In this document: piece by piece, positions 20,382 to 31,400 of the stretch
Layout of the letters: each line of letters begins with the position of its first letter
Numbering within the stretch: position 1 is the first letter of the stretch
Assembly: GCA_963821735.1 (NCBI GenBank)
Contig: CAWGFK010000055.1
Location: forward strand, 1,178,001 to 1,242,000
Source: Laspinema sp963821735
GTDB lineage: Bacteria > Cyanobacteriota > Cyanobacteriia > Cyanobacteriales > Laspinemataceae
DNA: 64,000 bases
Reading direction: 5' to 3'
The notes under the pieces: generated by a model
What the model was told of the DNA's origin: nothing
Seen by the model: only the letters and a program-made list of their open reading frames with translations
The model's database searches: none
Program-made: the position numbers and the translations under genes

Positions 20382-21752
20382 CTAGATATTTAAGAATCGG
20401 GAAAAATAAGTTTGATAGAGCAGACAACTGGGGACGGACAAGTGATTTTCAAATTTAATTAATCCCAATCCTTGCAATTTAAACGCTTGGGTTGGGTGCA
20501 ATTCCACGCCAGTTTTGCTTAAAATCACCGATTTCCAGGCATCCTTGAGGTCAGAATGCTGCTCTAAATAGGCGAATTGTTGCCGTAAATGACTCTCGAA
20601 GATGTTGTCGGGAGTCGTAACAGTTTCGACAAAATCCTCTAGGGTCAAAGTCTCTTGGCTTAAGTGAAAAAATGCCAATTGGGTTAAGTAGGGATGACCT
20701 CCGAGCAGGGCGATCGCCCTTTCAGCATAGCGTTCGGGGGGCGTTAATCCATACCGCACCGCTAACTCCTGAACTTGTGCCGGGGTAAATGCTGATAAAC
20801 TAATTAATAAACCCACATTAAACGGTGATTGATGCACCGTTAGCGGCAGAAACACATCCGTGGAATAAATGATAACTAACCGGAGCTTTTGCCAAAGTTC
20901 ACTCCCCTCGGTACTATGGCGCGATCGCTCATACCAAGCCCGGAGCATTCCAAAAAAATCCGTAGCAATCTTCGGATAGTTAAACACTAAGTTTACTTCA
21001 TCCAAAATTAGCAACAGAGGACTTTCAGCCGCAGGCAATAAATAGCTTTCAAAATAATCATTGCAACTATAGCTACTGCCAAACATCGGATTCCAAAACT
21101 CTTCTAAGCGGTTCGGTAACCCCAGGCTGCGGCTGACCATCACACACAACCATTGCAGGAAAACTGTTAAACTTTCAAAAACACCGCTATCGGCGAGTTG
21201 CAAACTAACGATCGCCGTGCGAAATCCACTTTCTTCCGCCTGAGCGAATCCCCGCACCACCAAAGAAGTTTTGCCAAACTGGCGGGGTGCGCGAATCCGA
21301 ATTAAGGCCCCCGGTTGCCCACTCTCGGCTTTGAGAAGCTGTTCCGCTGGGGATCGATAGATGTAAAATGGGGAATCTAAGGCTAACTGTCCCTTGAGCG
21401 GGGTCCTGAGTAAACCTGTTAAAGCTGCCATTGATGCCTCGGGGTCTGGCTCCTGGTTAATATAGTCTTCTTTTTGGAGGGAAAGGCCAAATGCGCTGAA
21501 GTAGTCGGCTAAAGTGACAGCATCGACCGGCTTTTGACGATGCCTGACTTTAGTCAAGGTTTTTGTACTCAGTCCTGTGCGATCGCTTAACTCTTCCAAG
21601 GTGTAGGGGTGTCCACCATTATCCCGTGCGGCTGACAAATGCTCCGCCGCTTGTAAGCGTTGAGCACCCTGAGAGCTAAGAATCACCCCTCTTCTACGTT
21701 TTTGAGCTGTTGTTCGTTCCAATTGGCTGTCAGGAGAAACCACACTTAACAC
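20382..21752 (-). CDS. HTH plus AAA-like ATPase (AAA_35 type)
   Basis: A 456-residue protein. Residues about 45-100 form a helix-turn-helix-like segment (YTLEELSDRTGLSTKTLTKV). An AAA_35-type ATPase follows, with Walker A-like RAPRQFGKTSL and Walker B LLLILDEVN. It ends in helical repeats without WD40 units. It is 100 bases upstream of the WD40-ATPase on the same strand, and the two ATPase domains are related, so they may be an old duplication or act together. The start is a GTG, with another in-frame GTG nine bases later. The HTH could bind DNA or protein. Confidence 0.8.
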   Translation of the reverse strand: MLSVVSPDSQLERTTAQKRRRGVILSSQGAQRLQAAEHLSAARDNGGHPYTLEELSDRTGLSTKTLTKVRHRQKPVDAVTLADYFSAFGLSLQKEDYINQEPDPEASMAALTGLLRTPLKGQLALDSPFYIYRSPAEQLLKAESGQPGALIRIRAPRQFGKTSLVVRGFAQAEESGFRTAIVSLQLADSGVFESLTVFLQWLCVMVSRSLGLPNRLEEFWNPMFGSSYSCNDYFESYLLPAAESPLLLILDEVNLVFNYPKIATDFFGMLRAWYERSRHSTEGSELWQKLRLVIIYSTDVFLPLTVHQSPFNVGLLISLSAFTPAQVQELAVRYGLTPPERYAERAIALLGGHPYLTQLAFFHLSQETLTLEDFVETVTTPDNIFESHLRQQFAYLEQHSDLKDAWKSVILSKTGVELHPTQAFKLQGLGLIKFENHLSVPSCLLYQTYFSRFLNI

Positions 21753-22177
21753 TTCTTAACCAACTCTGAAGTTGTTTTGTTTTCATCAAATTGATTAGTT
21801 ACCCATTTTACAGGGGTTATCCCCCCCTTCCCATTAAGATTCCCGTTTAAATGGCTAAGTTACTGCCTTAACCTTCCATCTGGGGTGGTAATCGCCCTTG
21901 TCCAATGGCAGGATCGACTCAGGAGAAAGAGCTAAGTCTCGAAAGAAGATCAGAGTGCAGAGGTTCTTAGACTTTGGGGCAACCCAATATCAAGGCGATA
22001 GATACCAAGGGACCGCTCCATCTGAGAGAGAGTCTAATCCGGGTTGAGAATTCTCTTGAAAGTTCAGGAGAAGAGATTCAAATTAGAGTGAAGCTCTAGC
22101 GCTGTAGACTCCCATTCCTGTTTTTATAAATGTTGACTTGATATTGATTAAAGAAAAGTTACAAGGAGAAAAGAATA
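21753..22177. promoter_or_regulatory. divergent intergenic region upstream of the receptor kinase
   Basis: No gene seen. This 425-base gap separates the minus-strand AAA-like gene from the plus-strand receptor kinase, so it must hold both promoters. The AAGGAG site at 22163-22168 sits well for the kinase GTG start. A small palindrome, gagaattctc, is present near 22047. Confidence 0.45.
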
Positions 22178-25100
22178 GTGCTGGAATTCTTGAACAATCT
22201 GCTCACCCCACGTTCCTATATTCCACACGGCCATTGTTACCTTTGGCAAACTCCCCTTGTTGCACTGCATCTGGTTAGCGATGCGCTGATTGCGATCGCC
22301 TACTTCTCCATTCCCACGATGCTGATTTACTTCATCTACAAACGCAGAGATATTGCTTTTTCTAGCATCTTTGCGATGTTTGGAGCCTTTATTGTCCTCT
22401 GCGGCGTAGGTCATTTATTAGATATTTGGACCCTGTGGCATCCCGATTATTGGCTTTCTGGCATCGAGCAAGCCCTGACAGCGATCGTCTCTTGCTATAC
22501 CGCATTCCGACTGGTGGAACTGCTGCCGCAATTTCTCGCTCTGCGGACCCCAGAACAGCTTGAAGTGGTTAATCAGGAATTACAGAAACAAATCGCCGAA
22601 CGGCAACGAACCGAAGAAATTCTGCAAGCGCTGGTGTCCGGAACGGCTTCAGTGACAGGACAAGATTTTTTTCCAGCCCTAGTTAAAAACTTAGCCAAGG
22701 CTTTAGATGTCAAGTATGTGATTGTTTCTGAAAAAAGTCACAGTCAAGAGCAAACCTTAGATAGTTTGGGCTTCTGGGCTGGGGATGGGTTGGGAAATAA
22801 TTTTACTTATGAATTTACCGGAAGACCTTGCGATTTTATTACTTATGATCGGGAATTTGCCTGCTACCCGGATAACCTGCGAGAGTATTTTCCGAATGAC
22901 CCCTTGTTAGAAGAAATTGCAGCAGAAAGCTATCTGGGAGTTGCTTTATTAGATAGCAATCAACAGGCGATCGGAAATCTTTGTATTCTTGATGTCAAAC
23001 CCTTAGAAGCTGAGGCGCAAGCCCGAGCGATTATGAGTGTTTTTGCGGCCAGAGCCGCCACAGAGTTGCAACGCAAATGGGCTGAAGAAGAGAAACATCT
23101 GGCTTATGAAGAGTTAGAATTTCGGGTCCAAAAGCGCACCGCTGAATTGGTGGCGGTGAACTCCACTTTAGAAACAGAAATTCAAGAACGGATTGATATC
23201 GAAGCCGAACTGCGGGTGATGGCGGAACGGGAAAAAACGATTTCCATCATCATCCAACGGATGCGTGAAAGTTTGAATTTAGAGACAATTTTTCATGCCA
23301 CTACCAACGAACTGCGGCAAGCTGTTGACTGCGATCGCGTCGTGATTTATCGCTTTAATCCCGATTGGAGTGGCGCATTAGTTTCCGAATCCGTTACCCC
23401 CGGTTGGGATGTGTTATTGCCGGACCAAGCCAACGATCCAATTCTGACTCAAGTCACCACGGATGCACCCGGTTGTGCCCTTACTCAAATGAATTCCGCG
23501 AATTTCTTGATTAAAGATACTTACCTGCAAGAACAGCAAGGGGGGATTTATCGACAAAAACAGATGTTTTGTTGCGTTTCTGATATCTATCAAGCCAGTT
23601 TTAGCGCTTGCTATATAGATTTTTTAGAGCAATTCAATGCCCGAGCTTATGTCATTTCTCCCATTTTTTGTGGAAATACGCTCTGGGGCTTGCTGGGCGT
23701 GTATCAAAATAGTGGTCCCCGAGACTGGAAAGAGGCCGAAGCCAAAATTGTCACCCAAATTAGCAATCAACTCGGAGTCGCAGTCCAACAAGCCGAACTG
23801 TTTGCCAAAACTCAAAAACAAGCCGAAGAATTGCATCGTACTGCTGAAGCTGCCAAGGCAGCAAACCGAGCTAAAAGCGAATTTTTAGCGAATATGAGCC
23901 ACGAACTGAGAACACCTCTAAATGCAATTTTAGGGTTTACTCAACTGATGCAACGAGATAATTCTCTGGCAGCGCTGCATCAAGGGTACATCGACATTAT
24001 CAACAAAAGTGGTGCTCATTTACTGGCTTTAATTAACGATGTCTTAGAAATGTCGAAAATTGAAGCGGGGCGAGTCACTTTGAATGAGGTTGAATTTGAC
24101 CTGCCCAAACTGGTGTACAGCTTGGAATCCATGCTGCAACTCAAAGCTAAATCTAAAGGGTTAAGCCTGAAATTTGAGCTGCAACCTGACCTCCCGCAAT
24201 TTATTCGCGGCGATGAAAATAAATTGCGTCAGGTTCTGATTAATCTCTTGGGAAATGCCATCAAATTTACCAACAAGGGGCGGGTTACCCTGCGGATATC
24301 TAGTCAAGAATTTAATTCCGACTCAGACATCGAGACTTCGCACCAATCTAGGGTGCAATTTGAAGTTGAAGATACGGGTCCCGGACTCAGTTCTGAAGAT
24401 ATCAAAGACCTCTTTCAGGCATTTCAGCAAACTCGGGTAGGGCGGCAATCCCAAGAAGGAACAGGTTTAGGACTGCGAATTTCTCAGAAATTTGTGCAAT
24501 TAATGGGAGGAGTCATTACGGTTATAAGTACCGTCGGAGAAGGGAGTCGCTTTAAATTTGAGATTCCCGTGGGTTTGGTTCAGGGGTCTACAAATGATAA
24601 GGTTTGTGACCTCAACGGTGCCATTCGGTTAGCACCCGGACAACCGAGTTATCGAATTTTAGTGGTGGAAGATAATCCAATTAACCGATTGCTATTAGTG
24701 ACCTTGTTGAAGGATATCGGCGTGGAAGTTATGGAAGCAGAAAATGGGGAAGTGGCGATCGCCGCTTGGCAACAGTGGCATCCCCACCTAATTTTCATGG
24801 ATATGCATATGCCCAAAATGGATGGATATGAGGCAACCCAAAACATTAAAAAATTCCTAACCCCAACCAATCCATCCAATGATTTACCCCCGGTTCCTCC
24901 AATTATTGCAATTACTGCCAGTGCCTTTTCAGAAAATCGAGAAGAATGTTTACAAGCAGGCTGCGATAATTTCGTCAGCAAACCCTTCCGTCGCGAAGAA
25001 ATCTTAGAGACGCTCTCCCAATATTTAGGGGCAAAATACTCCTACCAGGAAACAGTAAATACTCTCCCTCGTCCAGCAGCACAGCATCAAGAACCCGATG

Positions 25101-25324
25101 GCGAACTTCCCCCTGATGCCCTCAATTGTATGCCCGCAGATTGGGTGGAGCAATTTTACAATGCCGTCGCCCAAGGCAGCGATACCCTGGCTTTAGAACT
25201 GATGAAAGCCATTCCACCAGAACAGTCTAAGCTCATCGAAACTTTAACAGTTCTCTTAGATAACTACCAATTCGATCGCCTGATGGAATTGGCACAATCG
25301 TATTCCCCAACTCTATCGACTTAA
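22178..25324 (+). CDS. ethylene-receptor-like hybrid histidine kinase with CBCR-like GAF
   Basis: A 1048-residue membrane kinase. Residues 1-120 form three transmembrane helices like plant ETR1: Asp35, Tyr42, Ile72, Cys75 and His79 match ETR1 Asp25, Tyr32, Ile62, Cys65 and His69 with identical spacing. Cys and His are the copper ligands for ethylene. GAF1 spans about 150-305. GAF2, about 365-535, is cyanobacteriochrome-like (VSDIYQASFSACYIDFLEQF) with the bilin-type cysteine at Cys478, though the usual His after it is Tyr. Then HisKA (His575 in MSHELRTPLN), HATPase and a receiver with Asp875. The arrangement recalls Synechocystis SynEtr1/UirS. GTG start with AAGGAG. A receiver gene follows after five bases. 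Confidence 0.9.
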   Translation: MLEFLNNLLTPRSYIPHGHCYLWQTPLVALHLVSDALIAIAYFSIPTMLIYFIYKRRDIAFSSIFAMFGAFIVLCGVGHLLDIWTLWHPDYWLSGIEQALTAIVSCYTAFRLVELLPQFLALRTPEQLEVVNQELQKQIAERQRTEEILQALVSGTASVTGQDFFPALVKNLAKALDVKYVIVSEKSHSQEQTLDSLGFWAGDGLGNNFTYEFTGRPCDFITYDREFACYPDNLREYFPNDPLLEEIAAESYLGVALLDSNQQAIGNLCILDVKPLEAEAQARAIMSVFAARAATELQRKWAEEEKHLAYEELEFRVQKRTAELVAVNSTLETEIQERIDIEAELRVMAEREKTISIIIQRMRESLNLETIFHATTNELRQAVDCDRVVIYRFNPDWSGALVSESVTPGWDVLLPDQANDPILTQVTTDAPGCALTQMNSANFLIKDTYLQEQQGGIYRQKQMFCCVSDIYQASFSACYIDFLEQFNARAYVISPIFCGNTLWGLLGVYQNSGPRDWKEAEAKIVTQISNQLGVAVQQAELFAKTQKQAEELHRTAEAAKAANRAKSEFLANMSHELRTPLNAILGFTQLMQRDNSLAALHQGYIDIINKSGAHLLALINDVLEMSKIEAGRVTLNEVEFDLPKLVYSLESMLQLKAKSKGLSLKFELQPDLPQFIRGDENKLRQVLINLLGNAIKFTNKGRVTLRISSQEFNSDSDIETSHQSRVQFEVEDTGPGLSSEDIKDLFQAFQQTRVGRQSQEGTGLGLRISQKFVQLMGGVITVISTVGEGSRFKFEIPVGLVQGSTNDKVCDLNGAIRLAPGQPSYRILVVEDNPINRLLLVTLLKDIGVEVMEAENGEVAIAAWQQWHPHLIFMDMHMPKMDGYEATQNIKKFLTPTNPSNDLPPVPPIIAITASAFSENREECLQAGCDNFVSKPFRREEILETLSQYLGAKYSYQETVNTLPRPAAQHQEPDGELPPDALNCMPADWVEQFYNAVAQGSDTLALELMKAIPPEQSKLIETLTVLLDNYQFDRLMELAQSYSPTLST

Positions 25325-25329
25325 ATCTC

Positions 25330-25746
25330 ATGCTTAATCAATCCCCATCCCCAAATTTAGGCAATCCCATGAATATTTTAATCGTAGATGATGTTCCCGA
25401 TAACATTCGTCTACTCTCCCGAATTTTAGTCAAGCGGGGATATCAAACCCGAAAAGCTTTGAATGGGACTATGGCACTGACGGCAATTCAAGCTTCTAAA
25501 CCCCGTCTCATTCTGTTAGATATTCAGATGCCTGACATGAGTGGCTATGAACTCTGCCATCTGATTAAATCTGACCCCGAAAACCTTCACATTCCCATCA
25601 TTTTTCTAAGTGCTCATGATGATAGTTTAGCCAAAAAAAAAGCTCTTAAACTTGGAGCATCAGACTATGTTACCAAACCTTTTAACATAGAAAAACTTGT
25701 CGAGACAATTAAATATCAGATAGACCTAACCTCTGCTTATTATTAA
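25330..25746 (+). CDS. single-domain response regulator
   Basis: A 138-residue CheY-like receiver with no output domain. It has the acidic pair in LIVDDVPDN, the phospho-acceptor in LLDIQMPDMSG and the conserved lysine in VTKPF. It follows the receptor kinase with a five-base gap, so it is almost certainly co-transcribed and a phosphotransfer partner. ATG at 25369 (MNILIVDD) would remove 13 unconserved residues. Downstream, 25747-26054, is AT-rich with no convincing gene. Confidence 0.9.
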   Translation: MLNQSPSPNLGNPMNILIVDDVPDNIRLLSRILVKRGYQTRKALNGTMALTAIQASKPRLILLDIQMPDMSGYELCHLIKSDPENLHIPIIFLSAHDDSLAKKKALKLGASDYVTKPFNIEKLVETIKYQIDLTSAYY

Positions 25747-26054
25747 ATCTATCGGTTTAATTAAACAATCCAACTCCGAGTTTCAGAATTGACAAATTTC
25801 ATCGAAACAAAACAACAGGTTGCCCTAAGTTCATATTAGCTATTGTCTTGAGCAATGAGCTGGCGGATTGTTCTCTAGTACCCCAGGGAATTTATCCGGG
25901 TTTTACCTTGATAAAAAATGGCATATTAACAGGGATTTTCTTAGTCAACAATTAAACTCTGCCCTTGAAATTTATGTAATCAAAAAAATATTATACTTCT
26001 TCCAGAATAACCTCGATTTTAATCAACTTTCCAGAATTAAAGGAAAGTTGCAAA
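25747..26054. other. AT-rich gap inside the signalling block
   Basis: Nothing coding is supported: the one plus-strand frame (25868-26074) overlaps the next gene and has no recognisable features. The end carries an AAAGGAAAG ribosome site ahead of ATG 26055. Confidence 0.4.
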
Positions 26055-28050
26055 ATGCGTCAACAACACCCTAAAATTCAAGACAAATCGAAACTTTTGT
26101 TAGGTAAAGCTATGACTGAATTTCAAAACAATCAAGGAATCGGTAATATTTTAATTGTAGATGACAAGCTAGAAAATATTCGATTTTTAGCTAATTTTTT
26201 ATCCCTTCAAGGATACTCAATTCGTAAAGCTACGAATGGCAAATATGCATTAAATGCTTCAAAAATGCTTCCTCCAGACCTAATTCTTCTGGATATCAAT
26301 ATGCCAGAAATGGGGGGGTATGAAGTTTGTGAGCAGCTAAAAATTGACCCTCAAACAAGCGATGTACCCGTCATTTTTTTGAGTGCTGGCAATGAAGTAG
26401 AGGATAAACTAAAAGCTTTTCAAGCCGGGGGAGTCGATTACATCACCAAACCCTTTCAGCTTGAAGAAGTTTTAGCCAGAGTTCAAACCCAACTTAATTT
26501 AAAAACTCTCCAACAACAATTAAAACTTAAAAATCAAGAATTGCAGAAAACAGTAAGCGGGTTAACAAAAGCCCAAGCTGATTTAGAAGCATCCCAAAGT
26601 GAATTGTTGGCCCTCATTAAAAGCATGAATGAATTAATTTATGTGGTAGATGCTCAGGGACAGTATCTAAAATTTGCCAACACCAATACAAAACTCCTTT
26701 TCCAACCGCCCGAAGACATTGTGGGTAAAACAATTGATGAGGTACTCCCGGAAGAAACTGCTCAACTTTTATTAGTCGAAATTCGAGAAGCTTTAGCGCG
26801 ACAAGAAACGCGGGAAGTCGAATATAGTTTGACTTTCAGCCAAACTAAAATAGAAGTATCTGCAAGCATTTCTCCCATTTCTTTGAACTCAGTTCTCTGT
26901 GTCGTCCGAGATATCAGCGATTCGCAAACGCCGAGAACAAGCCCTCCAGCTCATTGTTGAAGGCACTGCTTCCAAAACTGGACAAGACTTTTTCCAAGCT
27001 TGTGTTCAATATTTGGCGGAAATCCTGGGAATTCGTTATGCCTTTATCACCGAATGTGCGAACCCCCAAAAAACCCGGGTTCGGATGTTATCCTTTTGGA
27101 AAGACCACAACTTTTCTGAAAACTTAGAATATGATTTAGTCGGGACCCCCTGCGATGAAGTCATTACCAATGGACAATATTATTGCTATTCTGACAATAT
27201 TATTGCTCGGTTTCCCGATGATACGGATTTAGTTGATTTACAAGCGAAAAGCTATGCAGGAATCCCCTTAATTGATACGGCAGGGGATGTGATTGGTCAT
27301 ATTGCCGTCTTAGATACCCACCCGATGGTTGATGACGAAACCCGCAAGCTCGTCTTGAAAATTTTTGCAGCAAGAGCCGGTGCTGAATTAGAGCGAAAAA
27401 TTACCGATATAGCCTTGCAACAAAGTCAAGAACAAACCGAGAAATTATTATTAAATATCTTACCCAAAGCCATTGCAGACCGCTTAAAAACCGATACCCG
27501 TGCCATTGCCGAACAATTTGATGAAGTCACCATTTTATTTTCTGATATTGTCGGCTTTACTCCCCTCTCCGCCCAAATGCAACCGACAGAGTTAGTCAAC
27601 TTACTCAATGAAATTTTCTCAACTTTTGACACACTCAGCGACAAACTGGGGTTAGAGAAAATTAAAACCATAGGCGATGCCTATATGGTAGTCGGTGGAT
27701 TACCTGTGAAACACCCTAATTCTGCCGAGGCGATCGCGCAAATGGCCTTAGAAATGCAATCCAGCATCGTCCAATTTCAATCCCACTATGGTGAAGCCCT
27801 TCAAATTAGAATCGGCATCAACACCGGACCCGTCGTCGCTGGCGTCATTGGTGTGAAAAAGTTTAGTTACGACTTATGGGGAGATGCCGTCAATGTCGCC
27901 TCTCGCATGGAATCATCAGGCATTCCCGGGAAAATTCAAGTCACAGAAACTGTTTACGAACAGTTAAAACATCAGTTCCACTTTGAGCAACGAGGACCCA
28001 TTGAGGTGAAAGGAAGAGGAGAAATGATGACTTATTGGTTAGTGGGATAA
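26055..28050 (+). CDS. REC-PAS-GAF adenylate cyclase, class III (frameshifted)
   Basis: A cAMP-producing regulator. Order: receiver (LIVDDKLEN, LLDINMPEMGG, ITKPFQ), coiled coil, PAS (about 190-290), GAF, then a class III cyclase catalytic domain. The GAF resembles GAF1 of the nearby receptor kinase (GTASKTGQDFF). In the cyclase domain the metal Asp residues are in FSDIVGFT and IGDAYMV. Lys in EKIKTIG and Asp in FSYDLWGD are the ATP-selective pair, so adenylate and not guanylate cyclase is expected. The frame breaks at 26921-26922; dropping one T restores VRDISDRKRREQAL and gives 664 residues from ATG 26055 (645 from ATG 26112). Confidence 0.88.
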
Positions 28051-28057
28051 GGAGGAT

Positions 28058-28114
28058 GTTCGTAGTAACGACTTCAGTCGTTTCCTCCTGTTCGTAGTCA
28101 CGACTTCAGTCGTT
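28058..28114. repeat. two copies of the 25-bp quasi-palindromic repeat
   Basis: Copies at 28058-28082 and 28090-28114 read gttcgtagt-(a/c)-acgacttcag and end tcgtt. The core aacgact-tc-agtcgtt is a 7-bp stem. Five further copies are at 28255, 51379, 51423, 62379 and 62525. Confidence 0.8.
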
Positions 28115-28254
28115 ATTCCCCTTTCATACGTTCTTTTTTCAAGGTTCAAAAACGGGACCCCACCCTAACCCTCCCCTTGCCAAGGGGAGGGGACCGGAGG
28201 TGGTTTGGCTTTGTCAGAGTTGAATTAAAACTACCTTTGGAAACTGGGGAAGAT

Positions 28255-28279
28255 AACGACTGAAGTCGTTACTACAAAC
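28255..28279. repeat. 25-bp quasi-palindromic repeat, third copy
   Basis: Inverted relative to the pair at 28.06-28.11 kb: aacgactgaagtcgttacta followed by caaac. The three copies therefore bracket the 140-base G/C-rich stretch between them. Confidence 0.75.
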
Positions 28280-28297
28280 ATTGACCCAGCCGCCCCC

Positions 28298-28427
28298 TTT
28301 TCAAAGTCCCTCTCCTCTTAAAAGAGGGATTTAGGGAGAGGTTCTTCTCTTACGCCTTCACCTTCTCAAAGTCCCTCTCCTCTTAGGAGAGGGATTTAGG
28401 GAGAGGTTCTTCCCTTACGCCTTCACC
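28298..28427. repeat. 65-bp tandem duplication overlapping the 3' end of the GOGAT gene
   Basis: Units 28298-28362 and 28363-28427 differ at only a few positions. Each contains a hairpin (tccctctcct/agagaggga type) and ends ttacgccttcacc. In the second unit that end is the stop codon and last four codons of the glutamate synthase gene. The first unit is thus a copied gene end plus downstream hairpin. Confidence 0.75.
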
Positions 28428-31400
28428 GCCACCTTCTCAACAGTCGGTTCAGCGGATGCTTCAGGACTGTCCGCTTCCGAAGGCGGGACCACCTGCCAGA
28501 ACTTCGGTAAATACTCCGTCCAGTTCTCCAGAATCCGAGATGCTTTGTCGCTACCCGTCTGTTCTTGGTGCATCTGAATCATCTCCTTGAGTTGCGCCTC
28601 CCCAGCAGGAGTCGTCACCCGTTGAACATGAACAATCTCATGATTCACCAACTCATCAAAATTGCCCTCCTCATCTAGGAAATAGGCCAATCCGCCCGTC
28701 ATCCCGGCCCCTACGTTCCGGCCCGTTTGACCCAGGACGACAATCACGCCCCCGGTCATATATTCACAGGCATGGTCCCCGGCCCCTTCAATCACGGCTT
28801 TACCTAGGGAATTGCGGACGGCAAACCGTTGTCCAGCTTGACCCCGGGCAAACAGGTATCCGCCGGTGGCCCCATAGAGGCAGGTATTGCCAACGATCGC
28901 ATTTTCTGCCGGATTATAAGTGGCTCCCGCTGGTGGGACCACCACCAAGGTTCCGCCAGTCATCCCTTTACCCACATAATCATTGGCTTCCCCTTCTAGG
29001 CGCAGGGTGACGCCAGAAACATTAAACGCCCCAAAACTCTGGCCTGCGGCCCCTTGGAAAGTCAAGTTAATCTGACCGCCAAAGCCATTATTGCCATAGC
29101 GAGAGGCAATTTCTCCCGCCAGACGCGCCCCAACGGAACGGTCCGTATTCACAATCGGGAAGATTTTGGAAACTTGAGATTGAGTGGCGATCGCCCCGGT
29201 AATCTCCCCATCCGCCAGCAACTCATCATCCAACACCGGCCCATTGCTATGCACCGGACCATGATTTAACCAACTGCGATCGCCCCGGGTATCGGGCAAC
29301 ATCTTGGTAATCACATCCAAACTCAGTCCCTGAGTCTTGGTCAACTGCACCGACTCGCGCAGGGTGAGCAAATCTCCGCGTCCAATTACTTCCTGCAAAG
29401 AGCGATATCCCAACATCGCCAACAATTGCCGCACTTCTTCCCCAATGAAATAGAAGAAGTTGACCACGTGCTCGGGGACTCCGGTAAACCGTGCCCGGAG
29501 TTTCTCCTGCTGGGTGGCGACTCCCACGGGACAATTGTTGGTATGGCAAATCCGGGCCATGATGCAACCTTCAGCAATCATGGCGATACTGCCAAAGCCA
29601 AACTCTTCCGCCCCCATCAAGGCCGCAATCAGCACATCCCAGCCACTTTTCAAGCCGCCATCGGTGCGAAGGACGACGCGATCGCGCAGTCCATTCCCCA
29701 TCAACACTCGTTGCACTTCGGCTAATCCCAACTCCCAGGGACTTCCGGCGTGTTTAATCGAACTCAAGGGGGAAGCGCCGGTCCCGCCATCATGTCCGGA
29801 AATCTGGATAATATCCGCATTCGCCTTGGCTACCCCAGCGGCGATCGTGCCAATGCCAATTTCCGAAACTAATTTCACCGAAACCCCAGCTTTGGGATTA
29901 ATTTGGTGCAGGTCAAAAATTAACTGGGCCAAATCCTCAATGCTGTAAATATCATGATGCGGTGGCGGCGAAATCAACGGCACTCCCGCCTTAGATTTCC
30001 GCAACATAGCGATATAGGGACTGACCTTTTTGCCGGGGAGTTGTCCGCCTTCTCCGGGTTTGGCCCCTTGCGCCATTTTAATTTCGATTTGCTTGGCATT
30101 CATCAGGTACTCGGGAGTCACCCCAAAGCGACCGGAAGCCACCTGTTTGATGGCGGAGGAAGCAGTATCGCCATTTTTCAAGCCATTTAGATGGGGTAAC
30201 GAAGGCGACTTACCTTGGTCATCCACATTATCCAAGACCCCAAAACGCACCGGGTCTTCTCCACCTTCCCCAGAGTTGGATTTACCACCAATCCGGTTCA
30301 TGGCGACTGCGAGCACCTCATGGGCTTCCCGAGACAGGGCCCCGAGGGACATCCCCCCAGTGCAGAACCGTTTGAGAATTTCTGCCACGGGTTCGACTTC
30401 ATCAATGGAAATCGAAGGGCGATCGCTCTTGAAATCCAACAAATCCCGCAACGCCGTTGGCGGACGTTCGGCTAAATACTGCTTATAGAGTTGGTAATGT
30501 TCATACCCTTCTCCCGAACCCTTCATATCCGCCACTGCCTTATGCAGCGCTTTAGACATTTCCGGGGAGTTCATGTGATATTCACCACCGGGACGATACT
30601 GCACAAACCCTTCATTCGGCAACTTTTTACCTGCCGGTTGGGGGAATGCCTTCTCATGAAACGCCCGCAGTTCTGAAGCTAATTCAGCCACACTCAATCC
30701 GCCAATTTGAGAGGCAGTCCCCACAAAGGCCAAATCCAGCAATTCCCGACCAATCCCGACTGCCTCAAAAATTTGAGCGCCGTGATAACTCGACAGCAGG
30801 GAAATCCCCATCTTGGAGAGAATCTTCAACAGTCCCGCTTCGATCGCATGACGGTAATTTTCCTGGGACTGCTCTAACGTAACTTGAGGCAGTTTACCCC
30901 GTTCCATCAATTTCTGCGTTTTGCCATCTTCATGCCAATGACGCACGGATTCTAAGGCCAAATAGGGACAAACTGCCGATGCGCCATAGCCAATCAAACA
31001 AGCAAAATGATGGGTGCTCCAACATTGAGCAGTATTGACAATCAAAGAGGCATGAGAGCGCAAACCGGCCCGAATCAGGGCATGGTGAACGGCCCCAACT
31101 GCCACCAATGGGGGAATGTAGGTAGTGCTGGAGTTGGGTCCGGGTGCATCACTCAGAATCAGCAGGGTTGCGCCATTTCGCACCGCTTCAGCGGCCTGAT
31201 GGCAGAGGTTTTGCACTGATTCGGCCAATTCTGAGGGGCTATCCGTCAGGGGAAATAGGGTAGACAGAGACACCGCATCAGACCGAGATTCAATCTGGCG
31301 TAAATCCGCTTCATTGAGAACCGGGGAGTCAATTTCTAGTTGTTTAGCCAGTTCGGGTTTGACTTCTAGGAGATTGCCTCGGAAGCCCAAATGCATCCGC

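Noticed and set aside
25868..26074. 68-codon frame between the receiver gene and the cyclase gene
   Set aside because: Low-complexity AT-rich coding and overlap with the cyclase start; more likely leader sequence.
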